Shown here in pieces: positions 45,563-55,459 of a stretch of DNA of 64,000 nt. How positions within the stretch are numbered: position 1 is the first letter of the stretch; each line of letters opens with the position of its first letter. A program made the translations under genes and the position numbers. The notes under the pieces are model-generated. The model was not told the DNA's origin and did no database searches. It was given only the letters and a program-made list of their open reading frames with translations. Source of the DNA: Ruegeria atlantica (GTDB lineage: Bacteria; Pseudomonadota; Alphaproteobacteria; Rhodobacterales; Rhodobacteraceae); assembly GCF_013033965.1 (NCBI RefSeq), contig NZ_WQFE01000014.1, forward strand, positions 1-64,000. Reading direction: 5' to 3'.

Positions 45563-46528
45563 ATGGCAAGCCCAAACGCAGATTTGAACCCCCGTGCCGC
45601 GCGCGATCATGGCGGCGGGCTGGACGGTGCCATCGCCCGGTTCGGTGGCGCGCGCGACTCCTGGTTGGATCTGTCAACCGGGATCAACCTGCACCCCTAT
45701 CCTGTTTCAGGACTGACCCAGTCGGACTGGACCGCGTTGCCCGATCACGGCGCGTTCGAACGGTTGTCTGCGGCAGCACGCCAATTCTGGTCCGTGCCAG
45801 CCGGTGCCGAGATTCTGCCAGCGCCCGGCGCATCGGCAGTGATTGCGCGCATACCCGCGCTTGCGACGACGGGTCGGGTACAGATCACCGCGCCCACATA
45901 CAACGAACACGCGGCGGCATTTTCCGCGCAAGGCTGGAAAGTTCAACCTGATGGCCCGGCCGAGGCGCGCGTCATCGTGCATCCCAACAACCCGGACGGT
46001 CGCATCTGGAGCGTGGAAGATGCTAACGCCCCGATGACCGTGATTGACGAGAGCTTTTGTGACGTTTGCCCCGACGCATCCCTAATTCATCTGGCTGAGC
46101 AGCCCGGTGTGATCGTGTTGAAAAGTTTCGGCAAGTTCTGGGGTTTGGCCGGGTTACGACTGGGATTTGCGATTGGCCGCCCTGACCTGATCTCAAAGCT
46201 GAACGATCTGACCGGCCCGTGGTCCGTCTCGGGCCCTGCCCTTCGGATCGGGGAACAGGCGCTGCAGGACACAGACTGGGCCAAGGAGACCCGTCGGCAA
46301 TTGGCGGATGCGGCAGATCGGCTGGACGGGCTCGTCACGGGCAAAGGTGCAGAACTGGTCGGCGGCACCACATTGTTCCGCCTTTATGACGTCGACGATG
46401 CCGCCGCTTGGCAGGCCAAACTGGCCCGCGCCCATATTTGGAGCCGTATATTCCCCTACTCAAACACCTATCTGCGCCTTGGCTTGCCGCCCGCAGACGG
46501 GTGGCGTCAGCTTGAGGCCGCGTTGTGA
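45563..46528 (+). CDS. cobC: Threonine-phosphate decarboxylase (CobC/CobD), cobalamin synthesis
   Basis: PLP enzyme making (R)-1-amino-2-propanol phosphate, the linker in cobalamin. The 321-residue protein has [16 protein letters not shown] and [13 protein letters not shown] near the start, NPNNPDGR-like [10 protein letters not shown], and the PLP-binding Lys in [15 protein letters not shown]. Called cobC in Pseudomonas and Rhodobacter naming and cobD in Salmonella. Its TGA overlaps the GTG of the next gene, which uses the product. Confidence 0.92.
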   Translation: MASPNADLNPRAARDHGGGLDGAIARFGGARDSWLDLSTGINLHPYPVSGLTQSDWTALPDHGAFERLSAAARQFWSVPAGAEILPAPGASAVIARIPALATTGRVQITAPTYNEHAAAFSAQGWKVQPDGPAEARVIVHPNNPDGRIWSVEDANAPMTVIDESFCDVCPDASLIHLAEQPGVIVLKSFGKFWGLAGLRLGFAIGRPDLISKLNDLTGPWSVSGPALRIGEQALQDTDWAKETRRQLADAADRLDGLVTGKGAELVGGTTLFRLYDVDDAAAWQAKLARAHIWSRIFPYSNTYLRLGLPPADGWRQLEAAL

Positions 46529-47445
46529 GCACAGCTTTTCTGCTGGTTTGCGCCATGTGTCTGGACGCGGCGCTTGGAGAGCCAGATTGGCTCTGGTCGC
46601 GCATTCGTCATCCGGCAGTGATCATTGGAACCGCCATCGGCTGGCTGGACCAGCGCCTGAACCGCGGAACGAATAGGCGCTTGAAAGGCGTGGCCATCGT
46701 GCTGCTGCTGATCTTTGGCGCAGTGATTCTGGGCCGCGCGCTGACCCTGTTTGGGCCGGTGATCGAGATCATCCTTGCCGCAATTCTGCTGGCACAGAAG
46801 TCACTGGTGACCCATGTCCGCGATGTTGGTGACGGACTGCGCACCTCCTTAACCGAGGGCCGCGCCAAAGTCGCCATGATCGTTTCGCGAGATACGCGGG
46901 ACATGACCGAGGCGCAGGTCGCGCGATCTGCGATTGAGAGCGCTGCTGAAAATCTCAGCGACGGTATAATTGCGCCCGCGTTTTGGTTTCTGGTTGCGGG
47001 CCTGCCGGGGATTCTGATCTACAAGGCGGTCAATACCGCCGATAGCATGATCGGTTACCGGTCGGAAAAGTACCGCGACTTCGGCTGGGCCGCGGCGCGT
47101 CTGGACGATGTGTTGAACCTCATCCCCGCGCGTCTGACCTGCGTGATGATCGTGGCGCTATCCGGTCAATGGGCGCGCTGGCCAGAAATGGTCGCGGATG
47201 CACGCCGCCATATCTCACCCAACGCCGGTTGGCCCGAGGCCGCCATGGCACGCGCCTTGAATGTCGCCCTTGCCGGGCCGCGCAGCTATGATGGTCAGGT
47301 CCGCGATCTGGCCTGGGTCAATGGTGATGCGCGACGCGACATCGGCGCGCCGGAGGTTTTCCGCGCATGTGACATGCTTTGGCGGGTTTGGGGGCTTGCA
47401 CTGGGCCTCGTGTCGGTGTGGGTTGGGGTCAGCTTCATTTTCTGA
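46525..47445 (+). CDS. cbiB: Adenosylcobinamide-phosphate synthase (CbiB/CobD)
   Basis: Membrane enzyme attaching aminopropanol phosphate to adenosylcobyric acid. The 306-residue protein has several helices, the N-terminal [22 protein letters not shown] and the family block [35 protein letters not shown]. The start GTG overlaps the cobC stop as GTGA. Named cobD in Rhodobacter/Pseudomonas schemes. It joins the adenosyltransferase at 5.2 kb as window evidence for de novo or salvage B12 synthesis. Confidence 0.93.
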   Translation: MSTAFLLVCAMCLDAALGEPDWLWSRIRHPAVIIGTAIGWLDQRLNRGTNRRLKGVAIVLLLIFGAVILGRALTLFGPVIEIILAAILLAQKSLVTHVRDVGDGLRTSLTEGRAKVAMIVSRDTRDMTEAQVARSAIESAAENLSDGIIAPAFWFLVAGLPGILIYKAVNTADSMIGYRSEKYRDFGWAAARLDDVLNLIPARLTCVMIVALSGQWARWPEMVADARRHISPNAGWPEAAMARALNVALAGPRSYDGQVRDLAWVNGDARRDIGAPEVFRACDMLWRVWGLALGLVSVWVGVSFIF

Positions 47446-47456
47446 CGGACCCTAAA

Positions 47457-48620
47457 ATGCGTTTACTCTCGGGCATCCTTGCCGCCACCCTGCTCGCCTC
47501 ACCTGCCTTGGCCCAATGTGGCGGCGGCTTCAATTCCTTTGTTAAGGGTCTAAAAGCCGAAGCCGTTCAACAAGGGTTCGACAAATCCACCGTGAGCAGC
47601 TTTTTCAAAGGTGTTCAACAAGACGGCGCGGTTCTAAAGGCAGATCGGGCGCAGGGCGTGTTCCAGAAACCGTTTATCGACTTCTCGCGCCGCCTGATCT
47701 CACAAAACCGGATTGATAGGGGCAATTCCATGTCCCGAAAATACGACGCGGTGTTTGACCGGATCGAGAGCGAATATGGCGTGTCGCGCGGTGTCTTGCT
47801 GGCTTTCTGGGCGTTCGAGACCGACTACGGTGCGGTACAAGGAGACTTCAACACCCGGAACGCCCTGGTCACCCTGGCGCATGACTGCCGCAGGCCCGAA
47901 CTGTTCCGACCGCAGGTTTTCGCCGCCATCGAGCTTTACAGCCAAGGAAACTTTGATCCCAACCGCACGACCGGTGCCTGGGCAGGTGAGATCGGCATGG
48001 TGCAAATGCTGCCCCGCGACATTCTGGAAAATGGCGTGGACGGGGACGGGAACGGAAAGGTCTCGTTGAAAACCTCGGCCCCTGATGCGTTGATGTCGGG
48101 CGGCAAAATGCTGTCGCATCTGGGCTGGCGTCCAGGTGAACCCTGGCTGCAAGAGGTGAGTGTGCCGGCCCAAATGGATTGGTCCCTGTCCGGCCCCGGC
48201 AAGTCCCGACCGGTGTCTGAATGGCAGGCGATGGGCGTTCAGGCACGCAGCGGATCATTGGCCAACCTGCCCGCCTCACTGATCCTGCCGCAAGGCCACA
48301 AAGGTCCGGCCTTTCTTGCCTACCCAAATTTTGATGTCTATTTCGAATGGAACCAGAGCTTTGTCTATGTCCTGACCGCCGCATATTTTGGCACTCGGTT
48401 AGAAGGCGGGCAAATCTATGACGCGGGTAATCCGGCACAAGGACTATCGGGCGCGCAAATGAAGCAGTTGCAGAAAAAGCTGCAAGCGCGCGGTCATGAT
48501 GTCGGCAAAATCGACGGCATTCTCGGTGCGGGAACGCGCGCCGCTGTTCAGGCCGAACAGGCACGGCTGGGCCTGCCTGCGGATGCATGGCCAACAGCTG
48601 ATCTGCTCAACCAACTATGA
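47457..48620 (+). CDS. Lytic murein transglycosylase, MltB type with peptidoglycan-binding domain
   Basis: Cleaves peptidoglycan glycan strands. The 387-residue protein has a cleavable signal peptide (MRLLSGILAATLLASPALA), the MltB-family SLT-like domain with catalytic Glu121 in WAFETDYGAVQG and MVQMLPRDILENGVDGDGNG, and a C-terminal PG_binding_1 domain (about 325-387; KQLQKKLQARGHDVGKIDG). No lipobox, so periplasmic rather than outer-membrane. It starts 11 bases after cbiB and may be read through. Confidence 0.92.
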   Translation: MRLLSGILAATLLASPALAQCGGGFNSFVKGLKAEAVQQGFDKSTVSSFFKGVQQDGAVLKADRAQGVFQKPFIDFSRRLISQNRIDRGNSMSRKYDAVFDRIESEYGVSRGVLLAFWAFETDYGAVQGDFNTRNALVTLAHDCRRPELFRPQVFAAIELYSQGNFDPNRTTGAWAGEIGMVQMLPRDILENGVDGDGNGKVSLKTSAPDALMSGGKMLSHLGWRPGEPWLQEVSVPAQMDWSLSGPGKSRPVSEWQAMGVQARSGSLANLPASLILPQGHKGPAFLAYPNFDVYFEWNQSFVYVLTAAYFGTRLEGGQIYDAGNPAQGLSGAQMKQLQKKLQARGHDVGKIDGILGAGTRAAVQAEQARLGLPADAWPTADLLNQL

Positions 48621-48672
48621 GCCCCAAGGCGTCCCGCACGGACGGGGCGCATCTTCACGCAACAGCAAAGAA

Positions 48673-49470
48673 TTACGCAACCTCGGCGTGGTGACGCGGC
48701 GCGTTTGGTTCAAACGCGTGTGACGTCAGCGCCTCTCCCCGCGTTTCAATCGCCGTATTGGCGGGGATTTCGGTCCATTCGCCGCTATTCGCGTCCAGCG
48801 GTTCGGACGAAATAATGAACCCATCCTTGCACGCCTTGTAGTGAAGGCTTGGGGCAAAACGATCCGAGGCATATCGGGCGGCAAACAGGCGATCGCCGTC
48901 CGACCAACAGGCCGCAAAGCGAAGATACGGCATCGTCCCCCGGCGCCGCGACAAATCTTCGACACGCTGAACTGCGCGCTCCATTGCACCCACCGGATCG
49001 GCACCCAAACCTTCGCCATGCGCAATCAGAAAAATAGCTTCGCTTTCTGTTGCACCAAGTCGGTGACTGTAGAGGTCGGGCGGTATCATCCCGTCCAGCT
49101 CCTGCCGGATGCGGTCATGCCCGCCGGCCTGCCCATTATGCATAAAGCTCCATTTTCCAACACCAAACGGGTGGCAGTTGTTCCGTGAGGTCGCGGTGCC
49201 CGTCGATGCCCGCACATGGGCCAGAAAGAGATGCGACCGGGTGTGATGCGTGAGCTGTTTCAGGTTGGCATCCGACCACGCCGGGTTGGTATCTTTGTAA
49301 AAACAAGGCGTCTCACGCTCGGAATACCATGCAAGGCCAAAGCCATCCGCGTTGATCGGGGTTTTGCCGATCAGGGCATTTCGGCTTTGAATAACAAGCG
49401 ATTGCTCCTGATTCAGAACCAATTCGTCCAGATATCGCTTTGCGCCTGCCCAAGCCAAAAATCGGCACAT
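48673..49470 (-). CDS. Class II glutamine amidotransferase
   Basis: An Ntn-type glutaminase of 265 residues, nucleophile Cys2 (MCRFLAWAG), with INADGFGLAWY, HVRASTGTATSRNNCHPFG and WSFMHNGQ as in YafJ/EgtC proteins. The acceptor substrate is unknown; EgtC acts in ergothioneine synthesis, but no egt genes are beside it. The ATG at 49468-49470 has AAGGGG upstream and gives the needed Cys2, which settles the start; the longer open frame to 49590 is rejected. AT-rich DNA at 49471-49656 upstream looks like a promoter region. Confidence 0.9.
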   Translation of the reverse strand: MCRFLAWAGAKRYLDELVLNQEQSLVIQSRNALIGKTPINADGFGLAWYSERETPCFYKDTNPAWSDANLKQLTHHTRSHLFLAHVRASTGTATSRNNCHPFGVGKWSFMHNGQAGGHDRIRQELDGMIPPDLYSHRLGATESEAIFLIAHGEGLGADPVGAMERAVQRVEDLSRRRGTMPYLRFAACWSDGDRLFAARYASDRFAPSLHYKACKDGFIISSEPLDANSGEWTEIPANTAIETRGEALTSHAFEPNAPRHHAEVA

Positions 49471-49656
49471 CTGCCAGCCCCTTAAATTGCGAAATATTTT
49501 TGAGAGCATACCACCGAGCAAGACAAGAAAATTCACCGTTCTTCTCAGGAAATCGCTGATGTTTCGATCAAATGACAACACAAATAACACAAACCGAAAA
49601 TCAACTCGGTTCTCTTACAAGGATCCGATACCTAATCGCCAAGACAGCAACCAAAC

Positions 49657-50007
49657 TCACTCAGGCCGGACCGGATATCTGTTACCCTTCTCGTCAATCA
49701 GGATCAAACGCTCGCCGCTGTGTACATAGAGATCGCAGCGGCTGAATCCGTTTCGATAGGCGATGCAGACACTGCCGTCATCGGCAATAGAATATGTCCC
49801 GAATGCAGACTCCCCGCTTGCATAGGTAAAGGAATAGGCCCCACCGGCTGAAAACTTGGACTGGCCGTCGTCATAAAATGTCAGAGTTCGACCCGCCAAG
49901 GCATCCAGCTCTTCGGGTGAAAGCCGGACATCGCCTGGTTTTGTGGGCCATTCCGCAGCCGCAACCGGGCTGGCAGTCATCAGAGCAAGGATCAAATATC
50001 GGGTCAT
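49657..50007 (-). CDS. Secreted hypothetical protein
   Basis: A 116-residue protein with a cleavable signal peptide (MTRYLILALMTASPVAAA) and a mature domain rich in beta strands: LTFYDDGQSKFSAGGAYSFTYASG, FGTYSIADDGSVCIAYRNGFSRCDLYV, with two cysteines that could pair. This YSI..DG.VC pattern recalls small periplasmic proteins of roseobacters. Function unknown to me. It lies below smc on the same strand after 54 bases. Confidence 0.75.
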   Translation of the reverse strand: MTRYLILALMTASPVAAAEWPTKPGDVRLSPEELDALAGRTLTFYDDGQSKFSAGGAYSFTYASGESAFGTYSIADDGSVCIAYRNGFSRCDLYVHSGERLILIDEKGNRYPVRPE

Positions 50008-50061
50008 ACCGCCACCTTAACCCGCAACCCGGCGATTGAGGCATAACGTTGCAGTGAACGA

Positions 50062-53000
50062 TCAGGCGACCATCTGTTCGGCTTTTTTCAGATCGACCGA
50101 AACCAACTGGCTGACGCCCTGCTCCTGCATGGTCACACCAAACAACCGATCCATCCGTGCCATGGTCACAGCATGGTGGGTAATGATCAGGAATCGTGTG
50201 TCCGTCTGGCGGCACATCTCGTCCAGCAAATCACAGAAACGGGTGACGTTGGCGTCATCCAGCGGTGCATCGACCTCATCCAGCACACAGATCGGTGCGG
50301 GGTTGGCGAGGAACACGCCAAAGATCAGCGCGGTTGCCGTCAGGGTCTGTTCGCCACCCGATAGCAGGCTGAGAGTCGAGAGCTTTTTGCCCGGTGGCTG
50401 GCACATGATTTCCAGGCCGGCATCCAGCGGATCGTCGCTTTCGACCATGACCAGATTGGCCTCGCCACCGCCAAACAGGTGCTTGAACAGCATGGCGAAG
50501 TTCGAATTCACCTGCTCAAACGCTGTCAACAGACGTTCGCGCCCTTCACGGTTGAGGCTGGCTATGCCGCTGCGCAGGGCCTTGATCGCCTCTTCCAGAT
50601 CCGCCTTTTCGCTATTCAGTGTGTCAAACTCTTCCTGAACTTCTTTGCTGTCTTCTTCGGCCCGCAGGTTCACTGCACCCATTGCGTCGCGTTGACGCTT
50701 GTGGCGGTTCACTTCCGCCTCCAGCGCATCTGCTGCGGGCATCTGATCGGGGTTCACGTCCAACTGGTTGAGCAACTGGTTCGGCGTCAGTTGCTGATCC
50801 TCGGCGATGCGTTCCGCAGCCGCGACCACACTTTCCTTAGCCGCATCACAGCGTGCCTCGGCCGCTGCGCGGGTTTCGCGGGCTTCCGACGCCAAACGCT
50901 CGGCCTCACGTTCGGCCAGCACAACCTCGCGCTGCTGAGTTTCAGCCGTTGCAAGCTTGTCGGCGGCCTCGGCGCGGCGCGCCTCGGCGGTTTCGATCAG
51001 CTCATTCAGTTCTTCGCGGGCTTCGGCGATTTCACCCGGGGCGGCCATCGCCTCGGACAGCTCTTCCTCAGAGCTTTCCTTGCGCTCGACCAGTTCTGAG
51101 ATGCGCTTTTCTGCCGACTCTAGCCGGTGCCGCCACCCGCTGAGGTCCTTTGTCACTTCCTGAGCTCGCCGGGTCCGTGCCTCGCCTTCGCGGCGCAGCT
51201 CATCATGGGATGAGCGGTGGGTCAGCATCGTGATCCGCGCGGCCTCGACCGTCTGCTTGATATCCTCGACCTGCGCACGCGCGCTGTCGACATCACCCAG
51301 GCCGGACAGCGCACCCTCGGCCTCGCGCAGTTGCGCGCGGGCGGACATAGCATCGTCCTTGTGCCGGTCGACCGCAAGGGTCAGCGTTTCCAGCTTGCCC
51401 TGCGCCAAATTGCGGTCGGCTTCGGCCCGACTCAACCGGCGCGCGGTTTCCGCCATCCGCTGATCCGCAGCGCGACGGGCTTCGCGGGCACGGCGGTCTG
51501 CCTCAGTAACGTCCGCCAGTTGCTGCGACAGCGCCTCATGCGCGGCGCGGGCACCATCGGCCTGCGCCTCGGTGCGGGTGAGCTCCTGTTTCAGTGCCTC
51601 AAGCTTGTTGAGCTGTTCCAACCGCAAAGCTGCCGCGCTTGGGGCATCTTCGGCCCAAGCCCGGAACCCATCCCAGCGCCACAGGTCACCCGAACGCGAT
51701 ACCAGCCTCTGCCCTGGCTTCAACGAGGCTTGCAGTCGCGCACCCTGATCCGCATCAACCAACCCGATCTGAGCGATCCTGCGGCTCAGTCGATCCGGGC
51801 CGGAAACATGCAGCGCCAATGGTTCGGCCCCATCGGGCAGCGGTTGATCCGCATCATAGCCCGCGACCTGCACCCAGCCTGACGGCCCGTCGCCCTCAAC
51901 CAATGGCGCGCGCAAATCGTCAGCCAGCGCCGCCCCAAGCGCCTTTTCATAGCCAGGCTCAACGCGCAGCAGATCCAAAACCTGCCCACCTTCGGCCGTA
52001 TCCCGTTCGACCAGCTTGGCCAGAGCGGATGTCTCGGCCCGGATCGCGCCCAGTTCACCCTCGGCCTCGGACCGCTGAGCGCGTGCCTCGGCTTCTCGTG
52101 CCTGCGTTTCATTGCGCAATTCGTCAGCTGCGGCTAGCGCTTCTTCCGCAGCCTCAGCAGCCTCGCGCGCCTCTTCCTCACCGTCCTGCGCTTCTTCATA
52201 CGCTTCACTGGCGCGGGTCAATGCACCACGGGCTTCGTCCACCGCAGCACGGGCTTTCTTTTCCTCACCCTCGGACCGGGCCAGCGTCTTGCGGCTGTCT
52301 TCAACCAAACGCTGGGCTGATTGGTGACGCGCGACAAGACGCGCCATATCTTCGGTTTCCTGTGACAGGTGATCTTCGCGGTCCTGCAACACAGATGCGG
52401 CTTCGCGGGCGATTTCGGCGGCTTCGGCCACCTTATCGTCATGCCCTTCGGCCGCTTTGGCCAGTTCGCGCGCTTCCCATTCCAGACGCTCAATCATCTG
52501 GCCCGCGTCCCGGTTCAGGCCGGTTTCGCGCTCGATGTCGTTGCTCAACTGCTGAATGCGGTTGGTCAGTGTCTCAATCGTCTGGCGCGCGCGGGTTTCC
52601 TGATCGGTCAGTTGATCACGTTGTACCTGCTGCCGTTGCAAGACTGCTGCGGCAATGGCCTCTTCTTCGCGCAAGGGCGGCAGTGTTTCCTCGATCTCCG
52701 AACGCTTGGCGCTGGCTGCGCGCGCTTCGGCCTCAGCACGGGAGGCTTCGGTGATCCGCTCGCGCAGCACGTCTTCGGCTTGCTGGCGGGCCATGTCAGC
52801 CTCTTTCCAGCGGCGATAGAGCAACATCCCCTCGGCCTGCCTTAGCTGCTCGCCAATCTCACGGTACCGCGCCGCCTGACGTGCCTGACGCGCAAGTTGA
52901 GCCAATTGGGTGCCCAATTGCTCCAGCACGTCGTCCACACGGGTCAGGTTGGATTCAGTGCCCTTTAGCTTCAGCTCTGCCTCGTGGCGGCGCTGATAAA

Positions 53001-53517
53001 GGCCCGAGATACCCGCCGCCTCTTCCAAGATACGGCGGCGTGCACGGGGCTTGGCGTTGATCAGTTCGGCAATGCGGTTCTGCCCTACAAGAGCCGGCGA
53101 ATGCGCGCCGGTTGAGGCATCGGCAAACAGCATCTGAACGTCGCGCGCCCGAACATCCTTACCATTTGTCTTATAAGCGCTGCCGACATCGCGCGTGATA
53201 CGGCGCACGATTTCCAACTGGTCACTGTCATTGAACCCTGAAGGAGCCAACCGTTCCGAGTTGTCCATGGTCAGGACGACTTCGGCAAAGTTTCGCGCCG
53301 GTCGCGTTGCGGCCCCGGCAAAGATCACATCCTCCATCGCGCCGCCACGCATGGATTTGGGGCGGTTTTCACCCATTACCCAGCGCAACGCTTCCAGAAG
53401 ATTGGACTTGCCGCAGCCGTTTGGCCCCACAACACCGGTCAACCCATCCGCGATGATCAGATCGGTTGGATCTACAAAGCTTTTGAAGCCGGTGAGTTTG
53501 AGTTTGCTGAAACGCAA
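50062..53517 (-). CDS. smc: Chromosome segregation protein SMC
   Basis: Condensin ATPase that organises the chromosome. The 1151-residue protein has Walker A GPNGCGKS near the start, two long coiled coils (Glu, Ala, Arg, Gln-rich) flanking a hinge of about residues 490-640 (VLDLLRVEPGYEKALGAALADDLRAPL), and C-terminal signature LSLLSGGEQTLTA and Walker B ICVLDEVDAPLDD. No ATG fits; I choose TTG 53515-53517, giving M-RFSKLKLTGFKSF, with TTG 53524-53526 as the other option. ScpA and ScpB are not in this window. Confidence 0.95.
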   Translation of the reverse strand: MRFSKLKLTGFKSFVDPTDLIIADGLTGVVGPNGCGKSNLLEALRWVMGENRPKSMRGGAMEDVIFAGAATRPARNFAEVVLTMDNSERLAPSGFNDSDQLEIVRRITRDVGSAYKTNGKDVRARDVQMLFADASTGAHSPALVGQNRIAELINAKPRARRRILEEAAGISGLYQRRHEAELKLKGTESNLTRVDDVLEQLGTQLAQLARQARQAARYREIGEQLRQAEGMLLYRRWKEADMARQQAEDVLRERITEASRAEAEARAASAKRSEIEETLPPLREEEAIAAAVLQRQQVQRDQLTDQETRARQTIETLTNRIQQLSNDIERETGLNRDAGQMIERLEWEARELAKAAEGHDDKVAEAAEIAREAASVLQDREDHLSQETEDMARLVARHQSAQRLVEDSRKTLARSEGEEKKARAAVDEARGALTRASEAYEEAQDGEEEAREAAEAAEEALAAADELRNETQAREAEARAQRSEAEGELGAIRAETSALAKLVERDTAEGGQVLDLLRVEPGYEKALGAALADDLRAPLVEGDGPSGWVQVAGYDADQPLPDGAEPLALHVSGPDRLSRRIAQIGLVDADQGARLQASLKPGQRLVSRSGDLWRWDGFRAWAEDAPSAAALRLEQLNKLEALKQELTRTEAQADGARAAHEALSQQLADVTEADRRAREARRAADQRMAETARRLSRAEADRNLAQGKLETLTLAVDRHKDDAMSARAQLREAEGALSGLGDVDSARAQVEDIKQTVEAARITMLTHRSSHDELRREGEARTRRAQEVTKDLSGWRHRLESAEKRISELVERKESSEEELSEAMAAPGEIAEAREELNELIETAEARRAEAADKLATAETQQREVVLAEREAERLASEARETRAAAEARCDAAKESVVAAAERIAEDQQLTPNQLLNQLDVNPDQMPAADALEAEVNRHKRQRDAMGAVNLRAEEDSKEVQEEFDTLNSEKADLEEAIKALRSGIASLNREGRERLLTAFEQVNSNFAMLFKHLFGGGEANLVMVESDDPLDAGLEIMCQPPGKKLSTLSLLSGGEQTLTATALIFGVFLANPAPICVLDEVDAPLDDANVTRFCDLLDEMCRQTDTRFLIITHHAVTMARMDRLFGVTMQEQGVSQLVSVDLKKAEQMVA

Positions 53518-53654
53518 AGGCGACAATCCATGATTCCTACATCTGGAAGTCTGCGCAACCCATTGGGGCTGAGTCAACGGAGTAACGCAGGATATGGGAT
53601 TTCAAGCCAACTTATCCACAATATCTTGCCGAAATACGCAAGAAAGCGCGTATT

Positions 53655-54062
53655 TCAATACGGCGTGCACTCGAAAACCTGATAGCCGGTATCGTTGCTG
53701 TCGTCCTCAAATGTGCCGAAGTCGATACATTCATAGTTCGGCGTTGAAACTGCGGTCAGCAACAAACGCTCTCCGGCGTCCCGATCGCAGCCTAAGACGC
53801 CGACTGTCACCGCAGCATCGCCAAGCACGTCCAATATGGGGCAACCTGACACCTGCGCCATCGCCAGCGCTGCCCGGTCACGGATGCGCCCCAGGCGCGG
53901 CGCGTATTGCGTGTTGATCCGAACAGCCTCGGCCAGCTCACCCCGAACGCGCACGTCAAATACGCTGCCATTCACGGCCACGCGCGTCGCGGGCGCATCA
54001 CGAAAGTGGGGCGTGCCAGCCGAGCAAGCGACCAGCACAAGGAGGGACAGATACCGGATCAT
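53655..54062 (-). CDS. Predicted lipoprotein
   Basis: A 135-residue lipoprotein with lipobox LVAC (Cys13). The mature part has a beta-strand start (TRVAVNGSVFDVRVRGELAEAVRINTQY), then ALAMAQVSGCPILDVLGDAAVTVGVLGCD and a C-terminal part with two more cysteines. No family recognised. It lies between the aminotransferase and smc on the same strand. Confidence 0.75.
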   Translation of the reverse strand: MIRYLSLLVLVACSAGTPHFRDAPATRVAVNGSVFDVRVRGELAEAVRINTQYAPRLGRIRDRAALAMAQVSGCPILDVLGDAAVTVGVLGCDRDAGERLLLTAVSTPNYECIDFGTFEDDSNDTGYQVFECTPY

Positions 54063-54107
54063 GCCCTCAGCATTGAGCGACTTAGGTTAACAAAACCTTT
54101 CCAACAG

Positions 54108-55307
54108 TTACGCGCTCAGAACCTCACCCAAGCGGCGAATTCCTTCACGGATCGTATCTTCATCCGAGTTCGAGAAACTCAACCGGATCGTGTTGGTCCC
54201 GCTTCCGTCCGGAAAAAAAGCCCCGCCCGGTACAAAGGCGACTTTGACGGTTTCCAGCGCCCGAGCCAACAATTCGGCCCCATTTGTACCGACCGGCAAT
54301 GTCACCCATACGAACATACCGCCCTCGGGTTTGGTCCACTGCACGCCATCGGGCATATGGTCCTGCAACGCCTGCAACATGGCGTCCCGGCGGACACTGT
54401 AAACCCGGCGCAACATCGGAATGTGTGTGTCGAAGCAGGCCCGAGCCACGTGATCTATGGCCATCTGGTTGATGGTTGCTGAATGCAGATCGGCTGCCTG
54501 TTTCATAAGGACCAGTTGCGCAATTACAGGCTTTGCCGCCACAACCCAACCAACCCGCAAACCCGGAGACAGGGTTTTCGAAAAACTACCACAATAGATC
54601 GTGCGACAGTCCTCAATTGATCCTTTGCGCGCCAATTCCAGCGCCAAAACCGGAGGGATTGCGTCACCGTCGTATCGCAGCGCCTGATAGGCTCCGTCTT
54701 CGATCACTGCACAGTTCAACTCGTCCGCCAGATCCAGCAAAGCCTCCCGCCCGCGTAAATCCACGGTCTCGCCGGTCGGATTGGCGAAATCGGGTGAGAG
54801 ATAGGCGAACTTGACCGCGCCCTCACCCGCAGCTGCCGCGTATTCCGCCGCGCCGCGGTTGCCATTGATGCCAAGCCGATCAAAGCGCGGCTCATAGGCG
54901 TTGAACGCAGCCAACGCACCCAGATAGGTCGGCCATCCAACCAACGCGGTATCGCCCGGAGACAGGTAAAGCTTGCCCAGATAATCCAGTGCCTGCTGCG
55001 AGCCAGAGGTGATCAGGATGTTATCAAGTCCGCAATCCACTCCGTTGGTGGCCATGTGATCGACTAGCCATTCGCGCAAAGGCACATAGCCTTCGCTGAC
55101 AGAGTATTGCAGCGCCTGCGCCTGCTGTTCCGGGCTCAATGCAGCCTGAAACGCAGCGGAAAACCCTTCGGCCGGAAACAACGCGGGATCGGGGATGCCG
55201 CCAGCGAACGTGATGATTCCAGGCTGATCCAGCAGCTTGAGCAATTCGCGTATCTCGGACGCTTTCATCCGGGATGCTCGCGTGGCGAATAATTCGTGCG
55301 TAGACAT
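54108..55307 (-). CDS. PLP-dependent aminotransferase (class I, 2-aminoadipate-type)
   Basis: A 399-residue fold-type I aminotransferase: ITFAGGIPDPALFP near the start, SPDFANPTGE, and the PLP lysine in YCGSFSKTLSPGLRVGW, with the C-terminal Arg in IRLSFSNS. This is the MocR-free form related to 2-aminoadipate/LysN transaminases. Substrate unknown. It has GAGGAGG upstream and is divergent from a FadR-type regulator 152 bases away, which may control it. Confidence 0.9.
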   Translation of the reverse strand: MSTHELFATRASRMKASEIRELLKLLDQPGIITFAGGIPDPALFPAEGFSAAFQAALSPEQQAQALQYSVSEGYVPLREWLVDHMATNGVDCGLDNILITSGSQQALDYLGKLYLSPGDTALVGWPTYLGALAAFNAYEPRFDRLGINGNRGAAEYAAAAGEGAVKFAYLSPDFANPTGETVDLRGREALLDLADELNCAVIEDGAYQALRYDGDAIPPVLALELARKGSIEDCRTIYCGSFSKTLSPGLRVGWVVAAKPVIAQLVLMKQAADLHSATINQMAIDHVARACFDTHIPMLRRVYSVRRDAMLQALQDHMPDGVQWTKPEGGMFVWVTLPVGTNGAELLARALETVKVAFVPGGAFFPDGSGTNTIRLSFSNSDEDTIREGIRRLGEVLSA

Positions 55308-55423
55308 GAGCCTCCTCCGCTCTCAGATGGGCGCAGCCTATTCAGCCAATCACAAAAGTCAACAATACTGACCTAATATTTCAACCGCTGTGATCCGCCG
55401 TTCTTGAACAGCGCCACAATCCG

Positions 55424-55442
55424 TGGTCATATGATTTGACCA
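55424..55442. promoter_or_regulatory. Inverted repeat before the FadR-type gene
   Basis: TGGTCA (55424-55429) and TGACCA (55437-55442) are perfect inverted arms separated by seven bases, 18 bases before the regulator start. FadR/PdhR-type GntR proteins bind sequences such as TGGNNNNACCA and often control their own and divergent genes; this spacing is wider than typical. It may serve both the regulator and the divergent aminotransferase. Confidence 0.4.
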
Positions 55443-55459
55443 ATTTAATAGACGCCCAC

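Noticed and set aside
48621..49656. Insertion sequence or phage remnant around the amidotransferase
   Set aside because: The AT-rich gap 49471-49656 suggested a border, but there are no terminal repeats, integrase or transposase.
51639..52754. 371-codon plus-strand open frame opposite smc
   Set aside because: Antisense to the coiled-coil part of smc, Pro/Arg/His-rich, no family motif.
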